Assembly (NCBI GenBank): GCA_015227615.1
Contig: JAALGZ010000001.1
Span: 2,914,001-2,978,000 of the forward strand
Direction: 5' to 3'
DNA: 64,000 nucleotides
Source of the DNA: Labyrinthula sp. Ha
Taxonomy: Eukaryota > Sar > Bigyra > Labyrinthulida > Labyrinthulaceae
The first letter of the stretch is position 1. The number at the start of each line of letters is the position of its first letter. The notes beneath the pieces were generated by a model. It made no database searches, was not told the origin of the DNA, and saw only the letters and a program-made list of their open reading frames with translations. Below, piece after piece: positions 11,058-23,897 of this stretch. The translations under genes were made by a program, and so were the position numbers.

Positions 11058-13268
11058 ATGGCAGAAACCTCTAACGAAGATAAAAATGCTCCAAAGAAAT
11101 TATCTAAGAAAGAATTGAATAAATTAAAGCGGAAAGAGGCAAAGAAAAAAGGCAAGCAGAATGCTAGACAGAATGATTCTCAACCAACAGGTCCCTTTTG
11201 TTTTCAAGGCATAACAGAACTACTTAGCAAATACTTTGGTGTGACAACACCACATGTCAAGGCTCCAGAAGCTCAACTTAGCACCGCCAGGCTGCTCTGC
11301 AGGATGAACCCTAACTACAATATATATCCATTGCTTTCGCCACAGGGTACTTTTGAGGTCGATATTCTGCTTGACTTCTTCGCAGATGAAAGGTCAACAC
11401 CAAAGGCGCTAACAGAGACATTTGAGAAACATTTCGAAGAACACACTTTTCTCGTTGCAGAAAAACTTTCACTTGCTGATTTTGCTCTTTGTTCATATTT
11501 TTATTTCCACAATGTGGATTTGAATATTTTTGTTCATTTAAAGAGATGGAGAGAAACGCTTCCAGAAATGAGTAAACAGACACGAAGACAACCAGCACAA
11601 GGAACAAAGGGTAAGAAAGTAAAAGGACCCTCTTTGCCGGATTTGCATCATCTAGATACAATAAAAGGAAAGGTCACAACAAGATTTCCACCTGAACCAA
11701 GTGGGCATCTTCACATTGGTCACTGTAAAGCTCTATTCTTAAACCAATACTACAAGGAGAAATATGCCGGAAACATGTTATTTCGCTTTGACGACACCAA
11801 CCCGAGTAAAGAAAAAGAAGAGTATGAGAATGGTATTGTTAATGACTTGATTACTCTTGGTTTCGATGTCTCCAAAGTTACTCACACATCAGATTATTTT
11901 AAAATGATTACAGAACATGCTCGAACGCTGATTAAAAAAGGTTTAGCTTACATGGATAACTCGTCGCCTGAAGTTATGAAAACGCAGAGGGATCAAGGTG
12001 AAGATAGCGTATGCAGGGTATACGATGCTGAAAAGAATATGGAGCTTTTCGAAGCAATGCTAGTTGCTAAGAAACCCAAAGATGGGGACGGAGAAAAATG
12101 GTGCTTAAGGGCTAAAATTGACATGCAAAGCAAGAACAAGACTCTTAGGGATCCTGTTTTGTATCGACAGAGTGATCCACATCCACGAACTGGTAGCACC
12201 GCGTGCCCAACTTATGACCTAGCGTGTCCCATTGTTGATTCAGTTGAGGGTGTCACACATGCCCTCAGAGATATGAATTATAAAGACAGGATTCCTCTTT
12301 ATAAATGGGTATTAGAGAGCTTGGAGCTGAGAGATGTGCATCTACATGACTTCTCTAGAATGAACTTTGTCCACACAATCATGAGCAAAAGAAAGTTGAA
12401 GTGGTGTGTTGAGGAAGGACTAGTAGATGGTTGGAACGACCCGAGATTTCCTACTGTGAAAGGCATACTAAGACGTGGATTACAAGTTCAAGCTTTGAAG
12501 GACTATATGGTCAGTCAAGGAGCCTCCAGAAAGATTGCCGATATTGAGTGGGACAAGCTGTGGAACCTGAATAAGAAACTGTTGGATCCTGTTGTTCCAA
12601 GGTTCATGGCTGTAGGAAGAGAACCTGGTTCAACTATTACTCTCAAATTAACAAACTTTAAGCAAATTTTTGCCAGTAACGGCAATTCGAAGATTGGTGG
12701 TAAGTACATTCCAAAGCATCCGAAGGATAAAAATGGTGAAAAATTTGGAAATAAGTTCCTTGCTTGTACTGAAAAACTTATCCTGGAGAAAGGAGATTTT
12801 GATCTTGGAACACCTGTTAAGGTTGGTGAACAGATTTTGCTGCTTCAATTGGGAGTTGTAGAGCTGTCTAGCATTAAAGGAGGTGAACTTGAAGGAAATT
12901 TTATTCCAAATGGTGATGTTTCAAAACCAGAGAGAAAGGTTCATTGGTTGGCAGAGCATAGTGCTCTTAAAGTTCCAGCGAGGATATGGGAATATGATCA
13001 TCTCCTTACCAAGCCAATCTTAGGTCCAGAAGATGACTTTAAAGATTTTCTGAATAAACAAAGTTTGGCTACAACCGAGGTATGGGGCAGCCAAGATCTG
13101 CGCAACTTGAAAAAAGGAGACTGCTGTCAACTCTTAAGGCGAGGATATTTTAGAGTCGATAAATCTTACAGTGATGCCGGGGTAGTAGAGCTTGTTATGA
13201 TCCCTGACGGTAAGCAAAAATCTGTGTCCAGTTTTTCGGCTGCAACAGATAAGATAAGCCATAAGTAG
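11058..13268 (+). CDS. Glutamyl-tRNA synthetase, cytosolic eukaryotic type
   Basis: Class Ic synthetase charging tRNA(Glu), 736 aa from this ATG. A Lys-rich N-terminal stretch precedes a degenerate GST-C-like domain (LSLADFALCSYFYF). The catalytic domain has the HIGH signature as PEPSGHLHIGHCKA, the FDDTNPSKEKEEY block and the KMSKS loop as IMSKRKLKW. The archaeal/eukaryotic beta-barrel anticodon domain follows, so this is the non-discriminating cytosolic type, not the bacterial or organellar one. The start is uncertain: in-frame ATGs also lie at 10893 and 10989. I prefer 11058 because it has A at -3 and G at +4, and because the frame just upstream begins in an AT repeat. A QARS is the close alternative, but the anticodon-domain sequence fits GluRS. 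No intron is needed. The gene stands alone between deserts. Confidence 0.92.
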   Translation: MAETSNEDKNAPKKLSKKELNKLKRKEAKKKGKQNARQNDSQPTGPFCFQGITELLSKYFGVTTPHVKAPEAQLSTARLLCRMNPNYNIYPLLSPQGTFEVDILLDFFADERSTPKALTETFEKHFEEHTFLVAEKLSLADFALCSYFYFHNVDLNIFVHLKRWRETLPEMSKQTRRQPAQGTKGKKVKGPSLPDLHHLDTIKGKVTTRFPPEPSGHLHIGHCKALFLNQYYKEKYAGNMLFRFDDTNPSKEKEEYENGIVNDLITLGFDVSKVTHTSDYFKMITEHARTLIKKGLAYMDNSSPEVMKTQRDQGEDSVCRVYDAEKNMELFEAMLVAKKPKDGDGEKWCLRAKIDMQSKNKTLRDPVLYRQSDPHPRTGSTACPTYDLACPIVDSVEGVTHALRDMNYKDRIPLYKWVLESLELRDVHLHDFSRMNFVHTIMSKRKLKWCVEEGLVDGWNDPRFPTVKGILRRGLQVQALKDYMVSQGASRKIADIEWDKLWNLNKKLLDPVVPRFMAVGREPGSTITLKLTNFKQIFASNGNSKIGGKYIPKHPKDKNGEKFGNKFLACTEKLILEKGDFDLGTPVKVGEQILLLQLGVVELSSIKGGELEGNFIPNGDVSKPERKVHWLAEHSALKVPARIWEYDHLLTKPILGPEDDFKDFLNKQSLATTEVWGSQDLRNLKKGDCCQLLRRGYFRVDKSYSDAGVVELVMIPDGKQKSVSSFSAATDKISHK

Positions 13269-13353
13269 ACAGCTTGCAGCAGCTCTTAATTTTGTGTTGT
13301 TTTTCTAATTATTCCGAGCACTCATTTGGCTCTTTGCAGTTTTAGTTTCTTGA

Positions 13354-13359
13354 AATAAA
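13354..13359 (+). terminator. Putative AATAAA polyadenylation signal of the GluRS gene
   Basis: AATAAA lies 86 bases after the GluRS stop in a T-rich 3' region. It fits a canonical poly(A) signal by motif and position. Such hexamers are common by chance in AT-rich DNA. Confidence 0.3.
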
Positions 13360-16300
13360 GAGCTTATAAAGAAAATCCATCAACGCTCTATCTTCTGTAG
13401 GATTGATGAATATTACCAAAGACTTCATGTCTACATTTTAAATTCGAATTTTTGATGAACAATCTGTGTAGCGATAACGTTTTTTCGCAGGGTACGGTAC
13501 TTTATCCCAAAGGATAGGATGAGCTCTGCCTCACGCAGAACGCAGTCAAACCTCACTCGTTCCAACGTCAAACTGATAAGATTTTGTTGAAATCCAGCTT
13601 AAGAAAAGGTAAAACATTATCCATTTGAGCATGTACTTAATAGTGTTTGAACAAACAAATTTCATAGGGAAACCTTACAGCTCAGAACAAAGAGGAAGAC
13701 TAGAGCTACTAACACTCATGGTTTGCTAAAAATAAACTACGTGAAACCTACAGGAGAAAAATCTGCGTAGGCTCTGATGCTTCTCTGAAGCTTGAGCTAG
13801 AAAGGGGTTTTAATAAAGTCGCTGACTATAAGGAAAAAGTGTGTTCGATAGGAAGAAACAGGAGGCCGATACAGAACGATATTTTAATTTAAGATGTCCA
13901 CATTAGACAGTAAGAAGCTTTTTCCCATGAATCAAGGTAAAAGGAATTATTAGTGCAGGTAGGTTTAACCGTGCATCATGGAATGAGAATTTGCCGAATC
14001 AAGAGGTCTACTTGTCAAGCTATTGTTTTATGACGAAAAAATTCTAAGGTTCAGCTATGCGTAACATCTTGGCTCCATCAAGAACATGAGAATAAATATT
14101 TTCATCAGCTGATGGCTAGCTGCTAGGGGCCAAGAATTTATGATTGAAGATATAGTTCCTGAAAGAACAAACAGAACCAAGCTTCTAGCATGTGCATTAA
14201 TTAATTTATTCTGTATTCTAGGTTCCTTAGGCTTAGAGTCTATTTTTTTATGTATGGCTTAAGTCCGCTAACTATGTACTGTAGCTTTCTTTGCTTAAAA
14301 TTATACTTCGTCTTACCGTACTAATACGTATTAGGTCTCAATTCCCTTACTAGTACGTTTATGTTGACATTTCTATTCTTAATTAATAGGCCCTAAGTGG
14401 TACTAATATTTAACCTAGACAAAATTCTGTTTGCGAAGCTATCTTCTTTTGATCTTAGCACATAATGTAAACCAATCTTTATTAATCCTCTAAAAAGCTA
14501 AGGGTCATATAACTGGTTAACCGACTATATCTATTACTTCTGTTGAATATTATATATTTGCAGAGTACTCCAGTGTGCCCTCGTATAAGGTCAAGACTGG
14601 TTATAATTTCATACTCATATGTCTTCGGAACCATAGTATGCTCTATCTGTTTAGTTCTGCCTTCATCAATAATAGCTGTACATTGTAATACCATTCATTT
14701 TATATTTGTTACAGAACTTACCAACCCCTTCATAGAAGCGTAACATGCATTAGCTCCATGAATATTTCTGGGGAATAAAGTAACTCTACGCACTCTTCCG
14801 CTATACCTATTGTATTATTTGAACCGCAAGCCTCAATGAATTCGTTTGTCAAAATTGAAACATATGAGAGGCTATTAACTAACAACTCCTTTGGATTTAA
14901 CTTTGAGTATATTAGTATAGCATTTTGCACAAGTGATATCCCTTTGTCCACAGCATTCTCAAGCCAAATATGTGTACATAAAACTTTTCATTCCGGAATC
15001 AGAAATCTTAGCCATTAGCAAATTGTTTTCAAGGCATAATAGAATTTCTCGATATAAGTAAAAATAAATTCAATGCTCTTACCAATTACCATTGTATTCT
15101 AAACTATTATGTTAACACGCTTGATCAAGAACAGACTCAAATCCTTAGGTACACGATGCAAGTTACTATGATCAGTTATATAATAACACATACTTGCTAG
15201 TTGGTAGACCCTAACTTTGCTTCAAGCTTTCCTAGGCAGAAATATTGTGCGGAAATTTCATTAAAGTATGTGAATATGATTATGTACCCTCTTTAGCCTG
15301 ATGGAACTCCTTCAATAAGCCTAGGAAACCTTAACTTCAAAAATGAGCACAAGGGCAAGGTCAATATGTTTTTGCCCCTCTTCTTCCTGGTTTTCTACAT
15401 GGAGAAATCCCTTCTGAAATTTCGATTTCTTCAAGGGTATTTTGAGAGAGACAGAGGGTTCTATAATAGCTCTTTAACCTTATTTTTAACAATTTGTTAA
15501 GAGTAGGTAATTATAAAATATTTTATTCTCTAAGTTCCGGAGTAAGAATATTCTCTTCTTTAAAATTAACTCCAGCCCATTGAAATCATATAATCTTCTA
15601 CGTCACCCGGGCTTTCTCTTATAATTGCAAACTGGTCAAGATACAGATTTTAATATAGCACTTAACATGGTACAGAGTATGTTATTAATTACCTTTCTAA
15701 TTGAACACTTTTCATTTTCCAAAAATGTCCAATCCCGTACAACAAATAATAGGATACCCAATGCAACGAATAAAAAACAGGTGTAAATAGTCAATTACAA
15801 TTAGTAATGTGTTCTTGTTTATTGAAAATTCACCACTAAATTTGTTAAGCAAGTTTCTTGGATAGAATATCATTAATGTTAAGAAGATTATCTTGATCGA
15901 TCATTTATAGTTATTGGTCACCAATAATAAAATCAGTACATATTCATAAATATCAACTTGCCGAATTATATTTTGATACTAAAAATAATGGAAAGTTCCA
16001 GCTGATTATTAATAATTTAAATTAGAATGTAGATCTAATTATTACCAAAAATCTGCGGATACAGACAAAAAAAAGCAGATCATGAGGAATGGGAAAGACG
16101 TTGATTTTGTCATAAAAGTAGAAACACTGAATCTATTTCAACAAGAAAATGAGCGAGACTCTACATGTTTCCCCAGAGCTTGAAGCATACTTGGTGATTA
16201 ACTGGATTTTCACGTGGATGAAACTAAAAAATGCTTAAAGCAGGATACAGAAAAGGATATTATAATTTTTAGTCTCTAGAAATCATATAATGTGAGCACA

Positions 16301-17493
16301 TCCTTTTCACTTAATGAAACGCAGAATGTTTTTCATGTACCACAAATACAACATAGGGAAAAGCAGAGGATGTAAAAACTATATAACAAGACTATGCAAA
16401 TAAATAAATATATGGTTGAAGTTTCACTGCTTAGTACAGTGCTGAGTAATAGGTTATGTTTGAGGCTATGGTCGAAGTTTTTAAGGTTTAGTGGTTAGTT
16501 CTTCTTGAAGTTACACATATGAATATTTATACCAAACTACACTAGAATCAGCTGCCTAATATCTATTATCAAGTTATAAACACTTTAAAGAAAGTAACAA
16601 ATCATAGTTTAACAGGTCTCATTGAAGGTGTTGCTGCATACACCAAGATAATTGACAACTAAAACTACTTAGAAGGATCAGTGCTATGCTTTTTGTTGAC
16701 TTCGAGAAATTTAACTTTTTTTTGAGAAACAGATATATGGTTTGATACTTTTGTAACGATATTAGCGCTTCTTATGAACTTTCTTCTGCTCATCCGCTTT
16801 AAAACAGTGTGGAACTCTTTTCAAAAATCTGATTAAACGTGTACCAATTTTCTCTAACAAGGAGATATTTCTCCTAGAGAAGGAGACGTTCTTAGGACAA
16901 GGCTAGCTAAAAACTATTCCATTTCTTTTTTTGTAATCTAACTTTAGTTTTTTAGTTATGCTCAAAGGTTTTGTGCGCCTTCTTTAGTATATCCCACTAG
17001 TAACTCTATAGTTTGCCCAAAATTTCCTTTAGCCAATCAGATTCTGAGGAGACAAGAATTCAGGAATAGAAAAAACTCACCCCTCAAAAGCGAAGTCCAA
17101 CAAATTGCGAAATAAATCTATATGGAATTCCTGATATATTGAAGTTGACTCTTAGAAATCAGAGTGCGATCTAATAAAGATGAAGATTTGCTGAGTATAT
17201 TCATTGGTTAACTGTAAATACTCTTCTACACTTGTTAACGCAAGGTTTCACTTTCCAACACATCATCAGTGATGTCTTGACATTCACCTTGCAATATTTA
17301 CTGTTCTCGAACAGCAGACTTATTTATTTATTTTTTTCTGTCGTTTTTGTACAAAAATTTATTATTCTTAGGGCTTCAACACTGCAAACAGCGCAATAAT
17401 CACCAGAAGCAGAAACTAACGAGGTACTATTCAAACAACTTGTGTACAAAACTACTGGCACATATCCATCAACATCATAAAATTAACCCAAAA
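13360..17493. other. 4.1-kb gene desert with a possible coding relic at 14.48-15.0 kb
   Basis: Most of it has stops in all frames and no recognisable product. On the minus strand 14482-14694 and 14730-14951 hold two neighbouring open frames whose composition is more protein-like than the rest (the upstream one can be read about 80 residues, including WLENAVDKG, without a stop). I cannot assign them to a family, so no gene is called. Confidence 0.45.
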
Positions 17494-18659
17494 TCATTTG
17501 GCCTCTTTTAGGAGATCCACAAAAATCTTTTTCATAGTTTCTAAACCAAAGACCAGACCCCTATCATATCCATCATTCCCTGACATTTCTGTCTTGGCAA
17601 AATCAATAATCTTTAAGCTAACTTCCTTTTCATTATTTTCCACTGTGTCAAATGATAATAAAGCTGAACAACCATAAAACCTCCAGCAAATATTCTTTAT
17701 TGCAGTTATTAGCTCACCAAGATCTTCAATTAACCGCTTTAGTTCGTTCCTGTATTTACCCTCCCCAAAGAAACAACTAAATGCCCTTTTAACGCCAGAA
17801 ACATCTAAACCTCTTCCCCAATACTTATCCTTAAATACTAGAGACGTACTCCCAGATTCAATTCCTTCATCTAGGTATTTTGTGTCGCAGTACATTTGCA
17901 CACCAGCAATTCGAAGACCCAGCGAGCTTGATGTAGTATTCTTGCATCTTAATTCTTTTGATTTCTTTTTCTTGGCAGATTCAAAAGAACCATATTGCTG
18001 AGTTCCCATTTTCAAATCCATCACGTGTGGTCGCTTAAGGTTATACGTAACATTCTCCAGAACTAAATATACCAAGTTCTCTGGCTTTTTTCTTTTATCC
18101 GTCTGAAGAACTTTTTCTTTTCTTTCAGTTTGAAAACTTTCCCAGAGCTTCAAATAGCTCCATCTATTTTCATTTCTGAAGGAATTACTTTTCTTTCTCT
18201 TGTATGGTGAAATCTCAGCTTCAGTAGAACTCTCTCCAGACAATTGAAAGGTCTTGGCAAAATCTTCTGTATAACTTCTCTTTCTTCGATGACATGGAGA
18301 TAAGTTTTGAGACAAAGACATCTGAGAGCTTGAAGTTTTTCTAGGCAAAGTTTGTGGGAATGTAGAAGAGTTGCAAATTTCTGTTTCGGCACTCTGTGGA
18401 GTTGTAATCAACGACAGGTCAACATCTTTTCTTGGATTAACAACAACCTCACCAAGAAATTTAGGTGTAAATTTTCTAAGAGATTGTATATAAGAGCATT
18501 TTGACTTTTTCATAACCTGATATACTTTTAACTCATGAGACGTAGCTGGTTTGCAAACCTCTTTTGGATTCCTTTGTATTAAAGGGAAACTTCCTGTAAA
18601 TAAAAATATAATAATAATAGTTTACCTGCTACTTGGTTCCCATAGGTTTTAAACTCCAT
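17494..18659 (-). CDS. Inositol polyphosphate kinase (IP6K/KCS1-like), two exons with a 32-nt intron
   Basis: The CDS is complement(join(17494..18593,18626..18659)), 377 aa. The first exon has only 34 nt (MEFKTYGNQVA plus one base). A 32-nt GT-AG intron at 18594-18625 follows, and splicing gives an N-lobe ending in VCKPATSHELKVYQ, where the Lys is the expected ATP-binding residue. The IPK signature appears as RPHVMDLKMGTQQYG (P-x3-D-x-K-x-G, ending near residue 208). It is followed by the SSSLGLRIAGVQMY block, and the catalytic IIDFAK near 341-346 binds metal. The family phosphorylates inositol phosphates; the DLKMGTRQ-like form and the SSSLGLR block favour InsP6 kinases, which make pyrophosphate signals. 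About 100 Ser- and Lys-rich residues are inserted inside the N-lobe. An IPMK is the alternative. The ATG is the first in frame. Confidence 0.88.
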
Positions 18660-21600
18660 CTTTTATGTGAAATTAGTCTATCTTGGTTTGTTTAATTATA
18701 CCTGTTTTCAATCTATTCTGAATTTCTTTGATTCTAGTAATTTTCTTTGTTTCCAAATCTGAATCTGATTGGACAGCACAAATATTTCACCAATGAAAAT
18801 ACATGACGATCCCATTATCGAACACCCTGCAATTCTTCGAATCTTCAATGAAGCTATATTCTCCTTGATACAACAAGGAATACCAATAATGTTAATGTAG
18901 AAGAATTACCGGTAACAATCTTAACAGTATACACTCATCAGAAAAGAAAAGTAAATATAACCCAAAATTTCCTTAACATAATAGTAACGAAAGAGTTATA
19001 CTTTAATATATTGAGGAACCAGTACTCGAGAACCGGTATTCCTGATAGGATGTTTTTAAAAATCCAAGTAGAGAAAACGATGGATTGAGACAAATAAGTA
19101 AAACAAGACGATGGATAGAACTGTATATTATTTGCAAAATACCACGTCAGAAGCATAATGAAAGAGAAGTTCTTGCGTATATATCTTAAATAAGATACTT
19201 TTGGCTAGAATTCATAATAACCATGATAGAGAGATAGTACTACAGCAAGAGTAGCTCCTAAGTTAGTTTACAGGCTCAGTCAACCAGAGTGATGATTTAT
19301 TTCTTCGAACGCTTGGTACTTAAGAAGTTGTTCACTTTCCTACTTTTAAGCTTAAACTTAATGAGCAATACTCAGCTCCTATCGTTAGAAACACTCATGG
19401 AACGCAGGAAGTTGGTTGCAGAAGAGTAAATTGCATCTGGAAGATCTGCAGCTCTACACTGACCAGCTTGCCAACTTTATGTAAAGAAAGATATTTTAAC
19501 AAAGAAATAATAAAATCTATTTATTTTTCTTGAAGCAACTTGCTCAAAGCTACGACAGAACAATGAGTTTATCAATGTTAACGAATTCGAGTTTCAAAGA
19601 GCTAGCTGCTCAGTTAGGGACAATATAATATCCCTGATTCAGAAAATAAGTTGAAATAATTTTTTACAAAATTTGTTCCAACCAAAGCAGCACTTCTTCC
19701 GAGGACTAAACCATCGGTTGAGTGAATTATTCCTTATTGTCTGCAGACGGAGCTATTGTTCAGTCCATCTTTAATCATTATTTTATTTCCTTATTAATGA
19801 AACAACAGTAGTCTTCTTTATTACTTAGTTATGATAAAACGTTTCTTCAGAGTCTTATCTCCCGTGAAAAAAATGAACCTATTATTAACTGCTAAATTTA
19901 GAAATCTTGAGAGAAGCGTATGGATTAATTCCAGGTGAACTTCAATTCTTACGCACTACGGATACATTTTTTTAGGTATCAGGGAGTAAGAATGGGTAAA
20001 ATAAAGAATTCTTGGGATTTTGGCTTCGACGATGGAACTTTAACTCCTGGGGATTAAGTTTGAAAACAAGGATACTAAGATAAATTGGAGACAGCGGTAC
20101 AGAACATGATCCATGTTTACCTGCATCACAACCTCATTACCAGAAGAAGAGGCAAAGCTTCACCCCCGGCATGGCCGTGCAGAAGATTCCTTTTCCTCCA
20201 CATGACCCTTAGTAATCACAATACCGACCCGAACTATTAAGAATCAAAATCAAGGAACAATCTCCCTGAATAAATATGCCTCAGTTCTCCGCAGGAGCTC
20301 ATGGGTTGGTTAAGTGCCTAGACTTCGATAGGCCATAAAATATTTTTGATTTATACTACTCCTAAGAGTTTTATAGTGTCCAATAACATAAACTCAATGT
20401 AATTTGATTGCTCATTTCGTGAAAGTAATCTATGATAAATATAAACACATTTACGCATGAGAAAATTGGGTTATATGTTAGGTCTGATTTTGTTCTCAGT
20501 GTATATTTTTATAACCAGCAATTGTCTTCACACTGGGACAGATGTGGAAATTCATTGCTTTGTGGCATAAATTAGCTACTACTTTGAAAAACATCAATAT
20601 CGAGTATTTAAAAACAAGAACTGATTTTCAATGTGTAAGATACTGTACGTTTGTCCCACACATCACTTGCTAAGTTACGTAAGATACATCCATTACAGTG
20701 TTTTTCAAAGCTTGCTCTGTATTTACCGCTTTCCAGCCATGGAGACTAGATTACATAAATAACCTATCCAGCTTCATAGAACGAACCACTTAAGATCCAG
20801 TAAAGCCGGGTTCTTGAATATCTATACTTATTTTTTTAATAAGTGGCAGGTAGCTTGTCTAGGGAATAGGGAAATAAGCTACATAGGGGGTATCAGAGTC
20901 TGAATTTGTACAATTCTTGTCTTTTTGTAACCTCATGAGACAACAGTACGAAACTCGCGCTAATCGTAGAAAAGAAAACATATTGGGCACATTTTTCCTC
21001 TATAGTGACTCTAAGCATTAAAACTGGATCAGTTACTTCTGTTTTTATGAGTTACCCGCTTTTTATTTGGGCTAACATTAGCGAGGGCCTACAAAATTTA
21101 TCACCTGATGTAGAGTCGCAGAGCTGTTTACGAGTTCTATCTGACTTTTTTCGCTATTGGAGTTAATGTTTCTCTTTGGGCTCATATGTACTTGATGAAG
21201 TAAGTATATTCAAGGTTTGATCTCTTGTCTAGTAAAAATTTAATTGAGTTACCTGGTTCTTTGGATGTTTTTAGAAGATGTCTATTGCATGATGAACTGT
21301 ACTCTTTGAATTATGTTGCCCTTCTTTTACGGAATGAAATCAGTCTAATGCATCTAGTACTGGAAAAGGTCACCCAGTGTATAAACTATCACTCAATCTT
21401 ACGATCTCTTACGTTTAGTCACTTTTAGCTATTTCTTTAGGAAGCTGTATTAGTCTTCTTGATAGAGAATTGCTGGTTTTTACTGGTTGGAGTTTCGATG
21501 TTATGAGTTATTCGCCCAAAAAAGTAAATTAATGGGACAGCTTGCCGCGGCAGGTATAATTGTACTTTAACTGCCTAATTATATTACTAATCGATCCATC

Positions 21601-23897
21601 AGAGCTCTCACATAAGTATCTACGGTATTAGTCCAAATATTATATCTTAGGTTGAAATACTTATAATACGAAAGGTCTGCTGAAGAATGATCTATATACA
21701 TATGAAGTTTGAGAAGACTACAGAAATAAGTCTAGAAATAACACAAAAAGATTTCACAACGCTACAACGTCACATCTAAAGCAGTCAAGAACAGGCATGA
21801 TAGCTGCTTGGCTTAGCTGGAAAAGTAGAGATGATTTCTTCAAAATGGGAAACATCTTACATACCCATGATTAATATCCTCATTGTTTCACTTCCGAAGA
21901 CAAGTTGAATTTAAATTTGACTTTTAATTGCTTAGATAATGTAGGTTGTTAGAAGCAGACTCATAAGAATGTAAATGTATAACTAAAATTTGGAACTACA
22001 TAAGAGTACCATAACCCTGTAGTAAAAACTATGTCTATTGTTTATACGCTGGAGTCAAAGAGTTAGAAAATATTTGATCTCTGCCTCAGATATCATATTT
22101 GAATGAATTTCAACAATTTAGCCTTAGGTCTACCACATAAATAGAATTTATATACATTTACCTCCTCGTCGTAATGTAGTTCTGTTTAGGTAAAGATTAT
22201 TAGTTTTGTGCATTAGGAAGGATTTATGTTAGTTTTCTAGTTTTCATACGCGGTTAGCGTACCAATAGTGTTATATAGTTTACATGAAAGCAATCTAGAT
22301 CTGTTAAGTTATGAAAAGTTCAGGAGCAATGCAATATAATAATTTGATAATATCCTCTTTGTAGTTAATCAACCAAAATTAGGACTGAATTCTTTCCAAG
22401 CATTCACCATGCTCATAAGAGCTGCAACAAGCGATTGAATATAATCACGGTTTTTTAAAGGTGAGCGCAACACCTAGTAAATTAAGACGAAGTACACGGT
22501 TGCTATTAGCTAAAACTTTAGAATGACTTTCTTGAGTGACTAAGAATCTTTCCTCGTGTTGGTACAGCTAAGCGTGTCAAAATCTCTTTATATGAAGTGT
22601 ATAGCTGGTTTGTTGATTTCAAAGTTGGTACTCAACACATAGCTTTGGAATGAGAACTATGATGAATGTGGAACAGAGTCTAACTAAGAACATTAAATAG
22701 CTCTTGTGCCCATTTTCTTGTATTCATAAGATTATGGTTAAGTATTTCCACCCTGTAATGTATTCAAATAAATTGGGCCACCGTACATTATAAGAATTTA
22801 CCTGTTACTTTTCTCCAATGTTAGGAACTATGTTTACTAGTCCCGGAAGGAATAAAAGCTAACGAGGAATATATATCAGCTACTTCCTACCTGATAAAAG
22901 CTAAGTTACTTCATTTACACAAATTCTACTGCTGGAACTGACGCAGCCCAAATGTTTTATCGCTATAATCTGCTTAACTCGGGTTTATAGTTAACTTGGG
23001 TTTATAAATGCGCCTGCAATTGGATTCTTAGCTTCCCAAATTTGGTCTTTTTGGCTTTTGACGTGCATCAGTTTGCTTCTTTCATTATGAATTCAATTCG
23101 CTTGCGAGTTCCTGTTCTTTTTACTATTATTTAATTATTTGGTTTGAACCAACCTAGTCAACCTGTAGAGAGCTCAAAGTCCTATAGCTGATTGTATGAA
23201 ATTCTGGTAGCTGCCCTTTGATTACTTTATTAATTCTTATTTTATTTTCAAAATAGTTCTGGGCAACTCACCAAGTTAACTATCTAACTATACAATATGT
23301 ATTAAATATCACAAATCCAGTGGGTGTACGATTAACCAGTCGTGTAGTTTCTATCTGTGGCTTCAAATACTTGTCATCCTTACGTGAATCCCGCAATAGC
23401 AGCTTCAAAGCCCAGGAACGATCCTGGGTACCCATATACCAAGTTTCATTTGGACTATGCGAACTACGCTCCCCACTCTAACTCAGAAAATTACAATTGA
23501 ACAGAATATTTTTCCATGATGTAAGCATTATAGTTGCGGAAAGGATTTCATAACATCACATTAACCATAAATTGGATGACCTGCAGGTAATATTAGTTTT
23601 TGGTTAAGTTTAACCTCAAGTAGACCCAAGACATGTTGTCTTAGGAAAAGTAAGCTTCAACTGCAAATTTTTACCTATGTTTGCTAGTCACTTTATCAGA
23701 TCCTGAGACTGAACATAGTAAAATTAGAACGAAAAGTATTGCATAAGGAAGCATTTAATAACTCTAAGGAATTTTCCTGGAGTACAACATAAGAGCAAAA
23801 TACGTACTGATGCATCCAATCAGTTGCATGTTCTTGGAGTTCATATACCCCAAGGGGAAAATTCCCGAGAAAAGAAATTATGAATAAATAGACAAAT
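18660..23897. other. 5.2-kb gene desert
   Basis: There is no supported gene. Frames of 67-72 aa at 18938-19156 and 21225-21428 look random. A patch at about 20080-20300 is less AT-rich than its surroundings and has a short plus-strand frame with a coding feel (near 19993, WDFGFDDG) that soon hits stops. It may be a decayed gene or element but is not assignable. Confidence 0.5.
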
